Counted from the first letter of the stretch, positions 1 through 12,855 are shown. The stretch: DNA of 64,000 nt from Elymus sibiricus (GCA_039707655.1 CM077673.1:269212288-269276287), one strand, 5' to 3'. Notes: generated by a model not told the origin, from the letters alone. Made by a program: numbers and translations.

Positions 1-1222
1 ATTTTCAAATACTTTTCGAAAACCCCGTCGGGTGCCACTAATGCCCGAGGGAGATGATGATGAGCTAAGTAACCACTTGATAAAGAAGTGGTGTATCGGA
101 GCAAGTTGTGTGTGTGTTTTCGAAAACGGAGATTTAAGATTTGCTGACCGTCCCAACCTTACATGTACAACCACTCTATCCCTATATGGGAAGGGGCTTT
201 GTTGATTACTTTGGTCGGTGCTGACAGAGAGCCCGCATTACTAGTGGCGGGAGTGACATGGCCACTCTCGATACGGGGTCGTGCCTGGTAGGGCGACCAT
301 GCGCTGTCTTTACAGGCACCGGGCACACCGTTGTGTTCCTTCACGGATGGTACTATGTAGAGCAAGGCTCGTGTTTGTACATCATGAAGACGCGGACCAA
401 CGAGTGGACTCTTTGTTTAGTATCGTCAGGGTAAAGGCATTGTTGGGGTGCTTACCTCGGGTATGTAATATACCACGAGTTGTGGATGACACGGAAGTTC
501 CCCGAGTCTTGTGGGTAAAGTGTGCAACCTCTGCAGAGTGTAAATCTATTCGAATAGCCGTGTCCACGGTCATGGACAGTTGGAGGTCCTGCTTAAACTA
601 CGTCCGATGTTTTCACAAACTGGTGTGTGTGTTGGTGACAAAGATGAAACTTGAACCAAGTCAGAGGACTTGACATGATGACTGAACATGAGATGTTCAA
701 CCCCTTGCTCATGTTGATATCTGTGACTTGTTCATAGGGATATCTGCAACCTGTTGATGCATGCTTTTACCAGTTGATTGAACATGTCATTGCACTCAAA
801 CTAGCTTTCCGCAAAATTACCTATTAGTGCTATATCATGCTCTGTTGAACCTTGTTCCAAACATGGGTTGCTTGCGAGTACATTCAAAGTACTCATTGGC
901 TTGCCACTGGTTATTTTATTGGCTAGGCATGAAAGATTTGGTTATGATGAAGATTACCTTGGAGACGGACATGCGAGCTAAGACGCTTCCCAGCCAGAAT
1001 GCCTGTAGGGTTAAGGCAGATGGCATGGGTCCACGCTATCGTTGAAGATTTCTGCTGCAATCATATGAAGACTTGTCCATAAAGGCCATATTTGAGTAAA
1101 CTGGTATGTAATGGATGTAAGACTCTTGTTATTCAGTTTCTGTGTGTTCAGTGAGCATTGATCTCTGGGATCACCGTGCACATACATTCGGTGATCACGA
1201 CTTATGAGTCGGGGTCCCCACA
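1..1222 (+). mobile_element. 3' part of a 5' LTR, long-LTR gypsy-type element 1
   Basis: Bases 1 to about 694 recur at 9166-9859 with only scattered substitutions and a 2-base indel, so this is one of two LTRs; the window opens inside it. It ends in CCCCACA at about 1222, just before a tRNA-iMet-type primer binding site. Adding the part seen only in the 3' copy gives an LTR of about 4.9 kb. Long LTRs around a non-coding interior recall the Triticeae LARD class (Sukkula-like), but that name is a guess. The short ORFs here are not credible genes. Confidence 0.85.
546..557. promoter_or_regulatory. Palindrome in a conserved LTR box (copy 1)
   Basis: CTATTCGAATAG is a perfect 12-base palindrome followed by CCGTGTCC. 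It recurs at 9711-9722 in the other LTR. A related box, TTCGAATAGCCG, is found in both LTRs of the otherwise different element A (37823-37834 and 45803-45814). The function is unknown. Confidence 0.5.
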
Positions 1223-1226
1223 GAGC

Positions 1227-1239
1227 TGGTATCAGAGCC
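1227..1239 (+). promoter_or_regulatory. Primer binding site, initiator tRNA-Met type
   Basis: TGGTATCAGAGCC lies about 4 bases after the LTR end. This is the usual plant Ty3/gypsy primer site complementary to the 3' end of tRNA-iMet, and it fixes the plus-strand orientation of element 1. Confidence 0.9.
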
Positions 1240-4200
1240 ATCCTGACTGTAGGAAGCCCTTAGTTAGCATGGACGTTAGTTAGGACAAAACTATTTTTCC
1301 AGACCCTTCAAAATCACTTACAAAACCTCTATATTTCTCACCTCTCCTAAATTTTCAAAGGAAGCAAAGGTTTTTGCCTTAGAATTTCCACCATCTTTCT
1401 CATAACTCTCCTCGTCTACTTTTTGAAAACTTTGCAAATGGTCGCTACTAACCTTGTGCCCCTGACCACTTGATTCCTTGTAATCGTCGTGGGTAACCCG
1501 GAAGGAAGCCGCCTTGCCAGACATTTGCCCACATATCTTGGACACAAGTTGGCGATGCTAGACAAGGAGCTACCAACCGAAGATACCCTCTCGAAGGATG
1601 AGAATATGAAGACTGAGGAGATGGTGACACCCTCGACACTGCTCCAGGATGATGCCACCTTAGCCTTCGATGACCAGGGCACAAGACATGCAATGTCATG
1701 AAATGCGTCGCTAATAGAGCGACCCTGTCCTTTTGTTGTTGTGTCGGCAACCACCGGTGGATGAGAACCTTGCCATTTGGTCCGCCTCACCATAGTGAGA
1801 AGGAAAACGGTTCTCTTCATCCCCCGCTCTCGGTGTCGATATTATCAACATGATCGACAAGATGGAACTCTATCATGCCTTGTTGATGTTATTGCATAAA
1901 GGATTGCCCACTTGGAACCCTCGACGCCTTGAAGGACAAGCAGGTATTGGCACGATTACGAAGACACCAGAAGACCCTGTCAACAATAGCCGTGAAGAAT
2001 CACCTTCGTTGTCAAGTCAACAGACCCGAAGTCGTCAAGGACTCTTCAGGCGCAACCAGGATCGTTTTGATGAACAACAACCAGAGACATAGCGACACCT
2101 GAAGAAGACCCAGAAGACTAAGCGGACTCCTCTCCAAGACACGAAGCAAGCACGACCACTGAGTCCGAGGACCCCTAGGGTAGGATGAGTCGTGTATTCC
2201 CCATGCGAAGTCGAATCTGTATGATGGTTCTGATAGAACCATAATTGTGTGTTGCTTGTTTTTGCTTGTTTGTGCTTTGGTGTAAGTCGCACTTTTGCCT
2301 CAGGCAACAAGTACGCGACTAAGCACCCACCTTATCTTAATAAGTGTGTTTTGCCTTTTCGGCACTTGTTTGATTGCACTTGCACTATACCACCCCCTTA
2401 GGCACTCTCCTCTATGCTACTTTCCCTCTTCCCCCTCTCGTCAACTAAAGACCGGCAAGACAAGATGCACCAAGGATCCACCTCGACGGACAGCTAGCGT
2501 TGAAGACTATGACCACAACGTACTCAAGCAGACGCAACCCCGTAGAGTTATGCTTTTCCCTCAAGATTGGAAACCCCTCCCTAGCCCAACCTAGACCTCA
2601 CAAGCTTCCCCAGCTCAAGCCTCTGATCACGTGTTTAATACACGGAATTGCCTGAGCACCTGTTGAGCTTTAATAACCCCCGGCTTAACACTGGGTTCAT
2701 TATGGGACTAGTGATCATAGTGAACGGACACATTGCATCCCAAAGCCAGCACTTGAACTGATGATGCCATAGGGAAGATTGTTCTGGGGATATATAACTA
2801 GTAAGCTAATGATTTGATGAGGTTGTAATAGATATTCTGAGGAAGTAGTCGAGACCCTTTGGAGGATTACGAGGTTTTATGTTGGTGAGCGAACTTGGTG
2901 GATCAAGATTGATAGAGTAGCATAACTTACTTTCCCCTTGAGCAAATTGGATTTAGTAGGACCATTGTGATCACAAGCTGAAATTATTGGTGGATAAATG
3001 ACTTGACTTTGGCAAGTAATATTGATAATGGATTGATGATGTTACAATAGTAACTAGAGTAACTAGTAGGAAATTCTTACTAGATGTAAACCTTGGATTT
3101 AAATAGGTGATTCTAATAGGTGCTCGAGATCAATCAAACCACATGGTTCGGAGTAATTTGGATTTAGTCTGATGATCTTGATCTTAATACCATGTTTCTC
3201 GGTGGAAGACAAACCAGGAATGTTGGATTGTTGTTAGAATCGATTCAAGGATCCATGTGCACCGAACATCGGAGATCACTAGATCATCATGATGGGAATT
3301 GATGGTTATACTGTGATGAGATAGTTCTCTCTGGAATTTGGGGATTTAGGAAATTTGGAGATTTTTGGAACATCACAGTATTGGATTTATAGCAGTAATA
3401 GGCCATGTGATAGTGGATGGTATTCGTGGAACGATTAAACCGGATTTATTAGGAAGGAAACAAGATCTTGGATTTGTATATTACGTGTTTCCTTAGCATA
3501 AAGGTGCAACACCTTAGACCTTGGATATTAGCTGAATACTTGGATTTGTAGTATCACAATCAAGCTTAGCGGCTTGTATGCTTCCCGAGGATTTTTACAT
3601 AGGGATATATTTGAGTTAGCTGTAGAATAACATATGAGATTTTGGTTTAGTCCTTCTCTCAAACTTTGGAGTTGAATAGCATGAGTGATATTGGAGTTGA
3701 CTTATATGAGATAATACCTTCAATGATATAAGGTGATTTTGTTTGGAGCAGTAGGTAGTACTATTGGCATCTAAGAACTGTGCTCAAGGATAAAATGATA
3801 GTCGTTCACTCACATCCTAAGCTCCTTGAAACCCCGAAGCTTTACCAAGCCATAACAAGGTCGGATATGACCATATGTCTTGGCTCTAAGTCATTAGACT
3901 ATGGCCAATACTCCACCTCGACCACCACCAATCCTGTTCAAAGGAAGGTGGACATGAAGAACTAGATTACGTTGGATCACAAACCCCTGAACTAGTGACC
4001 ATCCGGAGCAAATGCCGCTCCTCTCACATGTCCCTTGAGCAATGTGTTTATGTGATACTTGGAGGAATAGGTTGTTGTCCTCCGGGGTAACATACTTATT
4101 TACCCAACAAGGGAAGGAACACCTTAGTCCTGTTTGGATCAGCCCCAGGAACACCAATTACCATGCCTCTCGAGCATAAGGGTTCAACTTGAAAAAGTTG

Positions 4201-5431
4201 GACTCCTTGAAGTACCCTCCCTGCAGCAGGAGACATTCTTGCACAAGCAAGATGAAGAGCCAATATGGTTGGAAATCCACGAAGACGAAGAAGAAGAAGC
4301 GAGAGGAGTAAACCACCACTCCTCAGCTGGCTACATCAACTAGGCTATATCAAGAAGCACCGACGTCCAAGCACAATGAAGCCCTTGCACATCAAGAGGA
4401 TTAAAGAACCCCTTGTTATGACTAGTCATCCATCAGTTCCTGACTAGGAAGGAACCGAGGAGTAGATAACACCCCTCACTCCACAACTTTGATGGTGTAC
4501 GATGAGCATGACGTCCCTACTTCCTTCAGATGCCTGGAATGGAGTGGACGACTGTCATGACTTCGTTATCAGCCCCTTTCTAATCCAATCTAGGGCGTAA
4601 GCCCTGACTTGATCATGATAGACCACCTGTCAAAGGTAGTTCACTCCGCTTGCCAAGACTCAGACCTTGGGGACTAGATGGCTGTTCTATACTTCTGGAT
4701 AATCAGCTTATTTAGAACCCCTCAGAAACCTTCCCAAATGGTAGAACCCGTTTTGACACCAAGTCTCTAAGCTTAGTCTTAGGGATGAAACTCGGCCTAA
4801 ACCTTTGCCACGATGGTTACGGAAAGACAAGTAGACCGAGCACTCAAAGACCCGCCGGAAACACGTGTCCGCGACGACAAGGACAAACAACCAAAGAAGA
4901 ATGAAGAATCTACCTGGGCAACTTACTCAAGCAGAAGGTCTCGACGAGAAGCCCACGATGACGCGCTTCAACACTCTCAAGGATTAAGACCACCTGCGAC
5001 TGAAGATCTCCTTCTCTAAGGAAGATAAGGACTTCTCCGTCAACGAGAAGCTACACCAAGACTCGACCCTCCTATTCTAACGCAAGACATCTAGATGTCA
5101 CTAACCAACGTGAGCGACCCCAGGACCAGCACACAAACACACTACTTGGCCACATATTCCGACTTCGGAATACAAACGCAAGCCAGGCCCTTGCCAGAAC
5201 CTCGTTTACCAAACCCTTGACCTTTAGGCAAGCCTAGCATATTGCAAGAACCCCGTTCACCCTTAGACGAAGTCAACGATGGACTCGAAGACATATCATC
5301 AGGCACTTCAAGATCCAGAAGGACAACCACGCCGGAGCAGAAGCAACATGGAACGTGAAGACTACCTCACCTGTGAATTCCCACACCTTTTTCTACGCCT
5401 AGCCTAGGAATCTCGGGGACGCGATTCTTGT

Positions 5432-5443
5432 AAGGGGGGTAGG
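5432..5443 (+). promoter_or_regulatory. Polypurine tract of element 1
   Basis: AAGGGGGGTAGG lies directly before the 3' LTR start (TATCACACCC at 5446, probably a mutated TGTCACACCC). Position and composition fit a plus-strand priming tract. Confidence 0.7.
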
Positions 5444-7259
5444 TCTATCACACCCTGTGTTTTGCCTCATAACTAAGTTAACATGACTAAAAAATTAGGG
5501 CCAATTAAAACTTTTTGAGTGCATATGAATGCTTGACTTGTGTGATATTTGCTTGCTTGTTTGATTGCTTGCTGGTGCTCTATATTCATAAAACTCCCTC
5601 CTACTCTCAAAACTCCTTTACTTGATCTAAAATCTTGCCCAATGACCATACCATGTGTATAGGACCTAAAACAATTTTTTATCAAATATTATTTTGGCCA
5701 AAAAGCATTTATACAATTTAGGTTTTCAAAACCCCCTGAATTGAGGTTTGTACTACAAGTCCTCAAATTGGGTGGAATATTTTTCCCCAAAGGATATATT
5801 TGAAACCTACTACATATATAACTTCCCAAAACCACAAAATATCATTTTTAAAATTACTTTCTTATTTTATTTAAAGGCTTTTTCTTAAAGCCAGAAATGG
5901 TCTTTTATTAGGAAAAATTATTTTTATGCTTTCAAAATATTTGAGAAAATTTAGTAAAACTTAGTGGACATATATTGTCCATATATAAGAGTTTAAACAC
6001 ATGGTCATGTTCAAGATATTGGACAAAACCCTTCAAAACCATTCTGCCTATTCCAAGCATTGGAAATATTTCTATAAGAAATATTCTCAAATAAATCCAA
6101 GAAAATTCTGGCATGTCACATATGATATATGTGAACATCTTGCCACGTTTCATCTTAATCCCAGTTGATTTGGTTCACCAAAATATTCCAAAACCATTCC
6201 TGTCTAGAATCAAATTTGAGCCACTCTACATTGCCAATTGTCTCCAATTATGCTGAAACTTTGTGGACATGTTCTGATCCTCTAATAATGCAACCACACC
6301 AAGTGGTGCATCAAGGAGAATAGATCCACTTGTCCAAACCCCTCCAAACCCCTCTCTGCTGATTTCTAGAGTTGGGAATTTATGCATTGTCAAGTTTCTC
6401 TATTTGATCCCAAACTTTTTGGGCATGCTCTAATACCCAAATAATGACACCACACAAAGTGGTGCATTAAGGAGAATAGCTTAGCATGACCAGATCTATA
6501 GAAACCTATTTCTGCCCATTTCTAGGGTTTACCAAGTTTGTGATATCAACTTTCTTCATTTGGGCTCAAAACTTGTGATCAACACCAAATAGACTTGTAA
6601 TTTAACCCTGGTAAATATCAAGGCCATAGGATTCTTATACCTAGCCCAATCACAGCACAAACACCTTCAGCCATAAGCTTGTGGACAAGCAAAGTGGGCC
6701 CAAAAAGAATCTCCTTGTCTCCAACTTTTTACCACAGCATGGGCTAGCCCCCTTCTACCTCTAGTAACATTGTCATGGCCTCTGCTCAATTATTTGGGGG
6801 GTAACTCCCTCATATTCCCTCTCTTTTTACCATGGCAGCACCTCTTCTTCCTCTCTCCCATTATTCTAGGCACACAAATGCCACCAAACTCTACCACAAC
6901 TTAAATTGCATACCGATGCATTAATCCAAACCCAAAGATAGCATGCTCATGTGGAAAATATGAGCAAATCATCTGAACCTACATTTTAGCAGAAATAGAG
7001 CCCTTGAACTACAAGTACTCTGTAGAATCATCTCCCTGAGCTGGAAATTGGTGGACATGTAGTCCTTCCATACTCAAGGTCACCAGACAAAGCTTTGTTC
7101 CAAGTGGCCTAAAGTAAAAACACATTAGATGAGCCCCAAGTTTGCTGCTGCAAACTTCCCAGCAGTGAAAACCCATCTCATCTAGCTCCATTTCCCTTAC
7201 AAATTTGCCAGTGACCTCTATCATGCATGCCTTGCACGCTAGATATGGTTGGCCAACCA

Positions 7260-8165
7260 AAAAGTCATCGTAGACATGCCTTTGTGTGGTGACCACGCTG
7301 TTTGCATGCAAAAACAATGCTCTGCCAGGCCACCTTGTCCTGTAGCCCCAAGCCAGCTCCGGTAGGGCATCCACGCGCGCCAGGGAACCCATCCTTGCCT
7401 CCCACGCCTATCTCCGACACCAGCATAGCTCCAAGGCCTCTCTGCCGCGCGTGCTCACCGCGCCCAAGGCGCATCCGAGGCCACCCGAGGCTCCCTGGTC
7501 GCCCCCCGTCTTTAGGACCGTTCCCGAGCCCCCCTCTTGCCCCTCTTGCTCTCCCTTCCTCCCAGGTGCCCCCTGGATCGAGTCGTTGAAGTTCCCGAGC
7601 TCCCCATGCCTCTCATGGCCGTAGGGGTGCCGCCTCGGCCTCGGGCAAATCCGGGCAGCTCCGGCTCCTCCTCTCTCCTAAACTTCGCCAGCTTCCCACC
7701 AGAGTTGCCGCGCTCCTCCCGGTGCTCCGTTTCTTGTTCAAGGCAGCCGGGGCACTGCTGCCACGGTCACCGTCGCTGGCCCCCGCTGCGGCCGAAGCCC
7801 TGCCCGCTCCGACGCTCCCCTGCAGGAATGGGGCCACCAGGGGGACGCGGGCCTTCCTCCCGAGCACGCCGGTGGTCGGGCGGCCGCCGGAGGTGGCATG
7901 TGCCTCCGGGGCGATGCCGACAAGCGCTCGGGGTCCCCATTCCCTGCCTTCCCTCTGTTCAGGCGGGAGGAGGGAGATGGACCTGACCAGCGGCCCCCCA
8001 TGTAAGTGGCACAAAGGCCGGGCCCAGCGTTAAGTGGAGGCGGGATCCACTGGAGGCCGCCTTCTCCCAGGGAAGACGTATTTCACTGGGGCGCCTTCGA
8101 CGTGGCCCTCCTCCCCGCCCGGCTGAGCCACTGGGCTGGCCCAGTGGCTATCCTACGCCCAGTGC
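7260..8165. other. GC-rich island inside the element 1 LTR
   Basis: The composition jumps from AT-rich flanks to strongly CG-rich sequence and back. Overlapping ORFs on both strands show no protein-like bias or recognisable domain. Element A's LTR has a similar island at the corresponding place (25795-26740 and 43285-44230). Confidence 0.6.
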
Positions 8166-9710
8166 GGGGATTAGCCCTTAGGTAATTTCTTTACCTTTAA
8201 TTATTTTTCTCAGAGAGCAAAAATTCATAGATCATTCTTTTGACATCCAAAATTGATGATTAAAATTTCTACATCCTCTTAAAAATGCCACCTATTTACT
8301 GGTGCCACTTCCATATTTTTCTACCACAAGATTTTGTGATGTTCAAATTTAAATTCAAATTTGAACTATTAGAGGCCACCTTGTAAAATCTTTAGGGCAT
8401 TCATCATAGCTCCAAATGGAGTGATTCAAATTCCCAGGTATGTCTGAATCCATGCTCTAATTGATGAGCATTTTTCCTTGCAATCCCTCTGCAATCTAGA
8501 TTATTGAGATAATTACTCATATAGGGACCACTTGTTAAATCTCCTGAATATTCCTACCAACTCCAAATCCAGTGAAACCACTTCCCACATGTTTCTGAAA
8601 TTGTGCCCTATTTGTTGGGTGCATCCACTCATTTTTACCAAAACATTTTCTGTAGACTTCTAATAGGATCATTATTTCATTCATTTCCCCCATTCAAAAA
8701 TCTCCCTTGATCCAGGTCCAATAAAACCTCCTTGGTTATTTTTCTTATGACCAGTGGTGTCCAAGAAAAATAAATCTCCTATTTATAGAGCACTTTTATT
8801 TTTCTGCTTGTGGTGTTTCTTATTATGATTGTTTCCGGCGATAGTTGACGAAGCAGATGGAATGATCGGAGTGGACGAGAAGCGTGTGAAGACCTCGAAG
8901 ACTTTGCTGAGCCAGGCAAGCAGCCCTTTGACCATGACTATGAAACCCTTTTATTGCATGGCATATAGCACTTATGTTCTTGATGTTGATCATGTTGATG
9001 TGGTGACCACTATGGTGGGATGCCTTCGATACTTTACCGTTGATACTTGCATCGTGCATGACCCTACCATCCTTATGAGGGTTGTGCGGGTGGGAGTAGA
9101 TAGGATGCTTAGTTGATGCTACGCAAATGGGACGGGAATATGCATGGTGATGGAAACAAAAGTATTTTCAAAGACTTTTCGAAAACCCCGTCGGGTGCCA
9201 CTAATGCCCGAGGGAGATGATGACGAGCTAAGTAACCACTTGATAAAGAAGTGGTGTACCGGAGCAAGTTGTGTGTGTGTTTTCAAAAACGGAGAGATTT
9301 AAGATTTGCTGACCGTCCCAACCTTACATGTACAACCACTCTACCCCTATATGGGAAGGGGCTTTGTTGATTACTTTGGTCGGTGCTGACAGAGAGCTCG
9401 CATTACTAGTGGCGGGAGTGACGTGGTCACTCTTAATACGGGGTCGTGCCTGGTAGGGCGACCATGCACTGTCTTTACAGGCACCGGGCACACTGTTGTG
9501 TTCCTTCATGGATGGTACTATGTATAGCAAGGCTCGTGTTTGTACATCATGAAGACGCGGACCAACGAGTGGACTCTTTGTTTAGTATCGTCAGCGGAAA
9601 GGCATTGTTCGGGTGCTTACCTCGGGTATGTAATATACCGCGAGTCGTGGATGACACGGAAGTTCCCCGAGTCTTGTGGTTAAAGTGTGCAACCTCTGCA
9701 GAGTGTAAAA

Positions 9711-9722
9711 CTATTCGAATAG
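9711..9722. promoter_or_regulatory. Palindrome in a conserved LTR box (copy 2)
   Basis: This is the 3' LTR copy of the CTATTCGAATAG palindrome at 546-557, in the same context. Confidence 0.5.
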
Positions 9723-9856
9723 CCGTGTCCACGGTCATGGACAGTTGGAGGTCCTGCTTAAACTACGTCCGATGTTTTCACAAACTGGTGTGTGTGTTGG
9801 TGACAAAGATGAAACTTGAACCAAGTCAGAGGACTTGACATGATGACTGAACATGA

Positions 9857-9936
9857 GATTATCACCCGCCATACTTATCACTTCCACCTTTGGAACTTGC
9901 TACGATGATTCCTTGCACTTGGGGATTATCACCCGC
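9857..9936 (+). repeat. 13-base direct repeat straddling the element 1/E2 junction
   Basis: GATTATCACCCGC occurs at 9857-9869 and 9924-9936. The first copy begins with the last three bases of the broken LTR, so the junction sits inside the repeat. Confidence 0.75.
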
Positions 9937-10143
9937 GGCTTGCGAGAAGGTCATGTCCTCCACTTTAAGTTTAACGGGGCTGCCACACTCTTCATGAAGA
10001 TCTTCGGGGAGGCCGGAGATCGCCTGGACTGCTGCATGGAGGGCGACAACAGCAGCAACAGCTCCTCCTCCGGGGGGAGCGGGAGTGACGACGACTCCGA
10101 CGGCTCCCCGAGCGCCTGCGTCAAGGAGGAGGACTCCGACTAG
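9860..10143 (+). pseudogene. B3-like fragment, antisense to the host element
   Basis: The plus-strand frame ending at TAG 10141-10143 reads GLREGHVLHFKFNG..LFMKIFGEAGDRLDCC, then a Ser/Asp/Glu-rich tail of about 35 residues. The GLREG..L.F.F.G....VKIF pattern is like the C-terminal half of plant B3 DNA-binding domains (REM-type); this is recognition by eye without an alignment. The N-terminal half is missing because the fragment begins at the junction with the element 1 LTR. It runs opposite to E2's gag, at the place where E1 and Y also carry antisense genes. It could instead be an element-specific protein that only resembles B3. Confidence 0.45.
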
Positions 10144-11631
10144 GTGTAGTGGTGTCAGGGTCGGGGTCTCCGGAGGTGGCACTGCGAGAGCCCAGACCCT
10201 CTTCTTTTGTGTTGCCTTCCTTTCCTGCAATGAGCCATGCTGACCTCGTGGGGGTGTGTAAAAATGGGTTATGTCCTTCGTGCCTTAAGTCGAACGCTAC
10301 TTTGGGTTGAAAATGAGTTTCTTCTCCGTGCTCTTTGTTAGGCTTGTATCCTTCTCCGGGATCTCCCTGACGTTCCGTGTCCCAGCCGTCGTCGGTATGG
10401 AGGGCCCTGATGTGTAACGCTCATTGACTCGTCTGGGCTGCCTCACGGGGCTTCTTGGGGGAACCGCCCTAGGGAAAGATCCTGCGTGAAAGCACTTGGT
10501 CTAGAATGACGCGCGCTTACCAATTTACACTTGGGTGCCACGCGAGGAAGACATGCACCAGGAGCCTTGGTGGGGTGACGTGTGCGTGGGCATGTTTGCG
10601 AGCCAAACCCCAGCCTTTGGGACCCAGCGTCGCTAGGACTAGCTCAAGCACAGGCACCGTGCCTAGCCCCCACACGCGTGAGGCCCAAGGGGGAGCCGGT
10701 GGGCGCATGCCGCAAGGGGGGCTGTGACTACCGAGGCGTGGGTCGTTCGCCGTGAGGCTGTTACGGCCCTCGGCGAGGAGGTTCTTCGTTGGTTTCTTCA
10801 CCCAGCACCAAGCATGGGGTATCCACTGGGCGTGGGCGTAGTCATGGTTCGATAGTTATTCCGCCAGCGCCGAGCATGGGGCTTTCACTTCGGCATGGGC
10901 GGGAGTCCCCCCGAGGCCGTAGCCCGGCCGGTCGGGAGGCTCCAGGGCGTGTATAGCCCCTGACTCATTATTACGTGAGAGTGTCACATGCGGCGATTTA
11001 AAAGAGGTGTCGGACACCCCAGGCACATGGCTCACGAGCTCCTTCCTCGGTTCTTCGGGCGGCTTTGTGCCTGGTTTCCAGCGCGATTGTGTGCTCCCGC
11101 GACCCATAACATGGGCGCGATGTGCACCGCGCAATCGTCGTGGCACTGCACCGGGGGCGGCGAGTTGCCCGCCCTGTGGCAGCGCGAGCCGAGTCGTGCC
11201 CCCACTACCTGCCCATGACGGTTCTCCGGGAGGGCGGGACACCAAAGGCCATGGTGAGGTGACTTGCACGGGGGGCAGCCCGTGAGCCAAAGCTCGGTCA
11301 ATTGGATTTCTCGGCGCAGCGAGAACAAGTCCTGGCGCAGACGCCGTGTCCAGTCCTCTCCCACGGGACCATCGCACGGGCGGCTATAGGGGCGCGAAAA
11401 TCCTAGGCGGCTGTGAGACGCCACAGATTAAAGCTTAAACAAACGGCATAATCTTAACAGGGGTTAATCGGGTTCATTGCATAATGAGGGAGTTCCAGCT
11501 TTGGGGTAATGCAAATACAAGAGGGGGTGTGTGGCCGCCTGACTCGAACAAACCACAAAAAATAACCTGGCAGCTATGCCGCTGCTAGATTGTCAGGCCG
11601 CTTGATGAGACGTGCCGCGGAGGTTCGGCCC
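10144..11631 (-). mobile_element. E2 non-coding / decayed 3' internal region
   Basis: No convincing gene. The segment at 10803-10980 (CAGCGC..GAGCATGGGGC units, then CTCATTATTACGTGAGAGTGTCA) is repeated in E1 at 18353-18520, so it is an element-wide feature. Long ORFs on both strands here follow from GC-rich composition. Confidence 0.6.
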
Positions 11632-11694
11632 TCAAGGGCCGGCTAGCCCGTAAGACCTTGGAGACCCGCGAGGCCCTGGCGCCACGCAAGGCAC

Positions 11695-11769
11695 CATCGT
11701 GAGCTGCGCCTGCTTCTGGAAGGTGACGCTGGCGCTTACCAAGCCAAAAGGTACGCGGGCGTAGTTGGC
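11695..11769 (-). pseudogene. Reverse transcriptase scrap of E2
   Basis: The minus-strand frame contains ARVPFGLVSASVTFQK, matching the conserved gypsy RT block usually read as MPFGL.NA.ATFQ. Only about 25 residues are recognisable. The RT stretch that should lie between protease and this block is missing, so a deletion has brought it to within about 330 bases of the protease end. Non-functional. Confidence 0.65.
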
Positions 11770-12102
11770 GGTGGCGCGCGAGGGCCGGGAGGGGCCCTCC
11801 GACCCGACCCTCTTAGGGCCCGCGAGGTTGATGTACGGGCGCCCCCTGCCGCGTCTCCTAGGGGCGATGGTTTGTATAGTCCAGTGCTCCGGGTGACGCT
11901 CCTCCCGCTGCTTGCCGCTCCCTTGGTTAATGAGCTCCCGTGACGCTGGCGCCAGGCGCTGCGCTCCTTGCTCGTGGGGGCGAGCGGCGAGGCATGCCTC
12001 CAAGTGGTGTCCGAGCTCCTCCCTCGTCATACCAGCCAGGTCAGACGCTCACCGGGCAGAAGCCCCCGAGCCTAACCCGAGGGAGGTGCTGGGCGCGCCT
12101 TC

Positions 12103-12849
12103 CTATGCCGAGAGGAGGCCGACGCCGGCAAGGGGCGCGGGGCTCGCGTCGTCGGTGTCGGGCACTGCATTCTTCATCTTGGCGAGGCCCAGGACGAGCA
12201 GCAGTTCCCTCTTCCTTGGGAGCGCGGCCCCGCGAGGCCCAGCACCTCCCTCGTCGTCGAAATGCTCGGCCGCGGCAGCTTTGTAGGCCCGCTCGAGTGA
12301 ACGGGCCGCGTCTTTCTCGTCGCAGGCGATGGTGATGACGCCGCCGGGACCCGAAATCTTGAGGATGTTGTAACCATGGTGGTTCACTACCATGAACTTG
12401 CCCAGGGCCGGGTATCCTAGGATCGCGTTGTGCGGGAGGCCGATGCGCGCTACGTCGAAGTCGATGAGCTCAGTGCGGTAATTGTCGCGCGTGCCGAAGG
12501 TGATGGGGAGGCGGACCTGCCCCAGGGGAATAGTGGGACCGCCGGCATCGCCGAAGAACGGCCTAGTGGGCGCCAGTTGACTGTAGAGCACCCGGAGAGA
12601 CTCAAAGGTCTCCGCAGAGAGCACGTTAAGGACGGCGCCCTCGTTGACGAGGGTTTTGCTGACGGAGACATTGCAGATGATGGGGGTGCACAACAGGGGG
12701 AGCGTGCCCGCGGGAGCCATGGATCTGAGGCTGTCCCTGGATTCGAAGGAGATGGCGTAGTGGGACCACCTGAGGGACCGCGTGGCTTCTGGTCCCCGGA
12801 GAGTTTCGCCCACTGAGCAGGGGAGCTGTCTGAGGCGGTGGTTGGACAA
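12103..12849 (-). pseudogene. Retropepsin-type aspartic protease region of E2
   Basis: A 248-codon open stretch in the same minus-strand frame as the gag region (12856-13578). Residues 30-60 (ISFESRDS..PLLCTPIICN) and 64-78 (SKTLVNEGAVLNVLS) match the gypsy protease core, where the active site is normally D-G/S-G-A. Here the catalytic Asp reads Asn (N69) and the next Gly reads Glu, so the enzyme should be dead. The downstream ILGYPAL..FMVV corresponds to the ILGRP..L...A flap-proximal block. An in-frame TAG at 12856-12858 separates it from gag. Confidence 0.75.
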
Positions 12850-12855
12850 GAGGGC

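Larger units (their letters stand above)
1223..5445 (+). mobile_element. Internal domain of element 1, no intact coding capacity
   Basis: This 4.2 kb lies between the PBS and the polypurine tract. ORFs are short (134 codons at most) and I recognise no gag, protease, RT, RNase H or integrase motif. The last 35 bases before the 3' LTR (around 5409-5440) resemble the end of element A's interior at 42796-42832, with a CTCGGG..CGA..TTCTTG pattern before a G-run. This suggests descent from a gypsy element with decayed pol, or a non-coding LARD interior. I see no other gene or RNA here. Confidence 0.7.
5446..9859 (+). mobile_element. 3' LTR of element 1, truncated
   Basis: It starts after the polypurine tract, and its last 694 bases match 1-694. 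Identity stops at 9859 (AGAT then TATCACC, where the 5' LTR reads AGAT then GTTC), so about 530 bases of LTR end are missing. Most of it is AT-rich, with a GC-rich island at about 7260-8165. ORFs inside it, including overlapping ones in the GC-rich part, are composition artefacts. Confidence 0.85.

Noticed and set aside
1416..2594. Several ORFs in the interior of element 1, candidate gag
   Set aside because: They conflict in frame and strand, with no gag or zinc knuckle motif.
7537..8033. Overlapping ORFs of 87-149 codons on both strands
   Set aside because: They lie in a GC-rich LTR island; no similarity pattern, no codon bias, and all frames are open.
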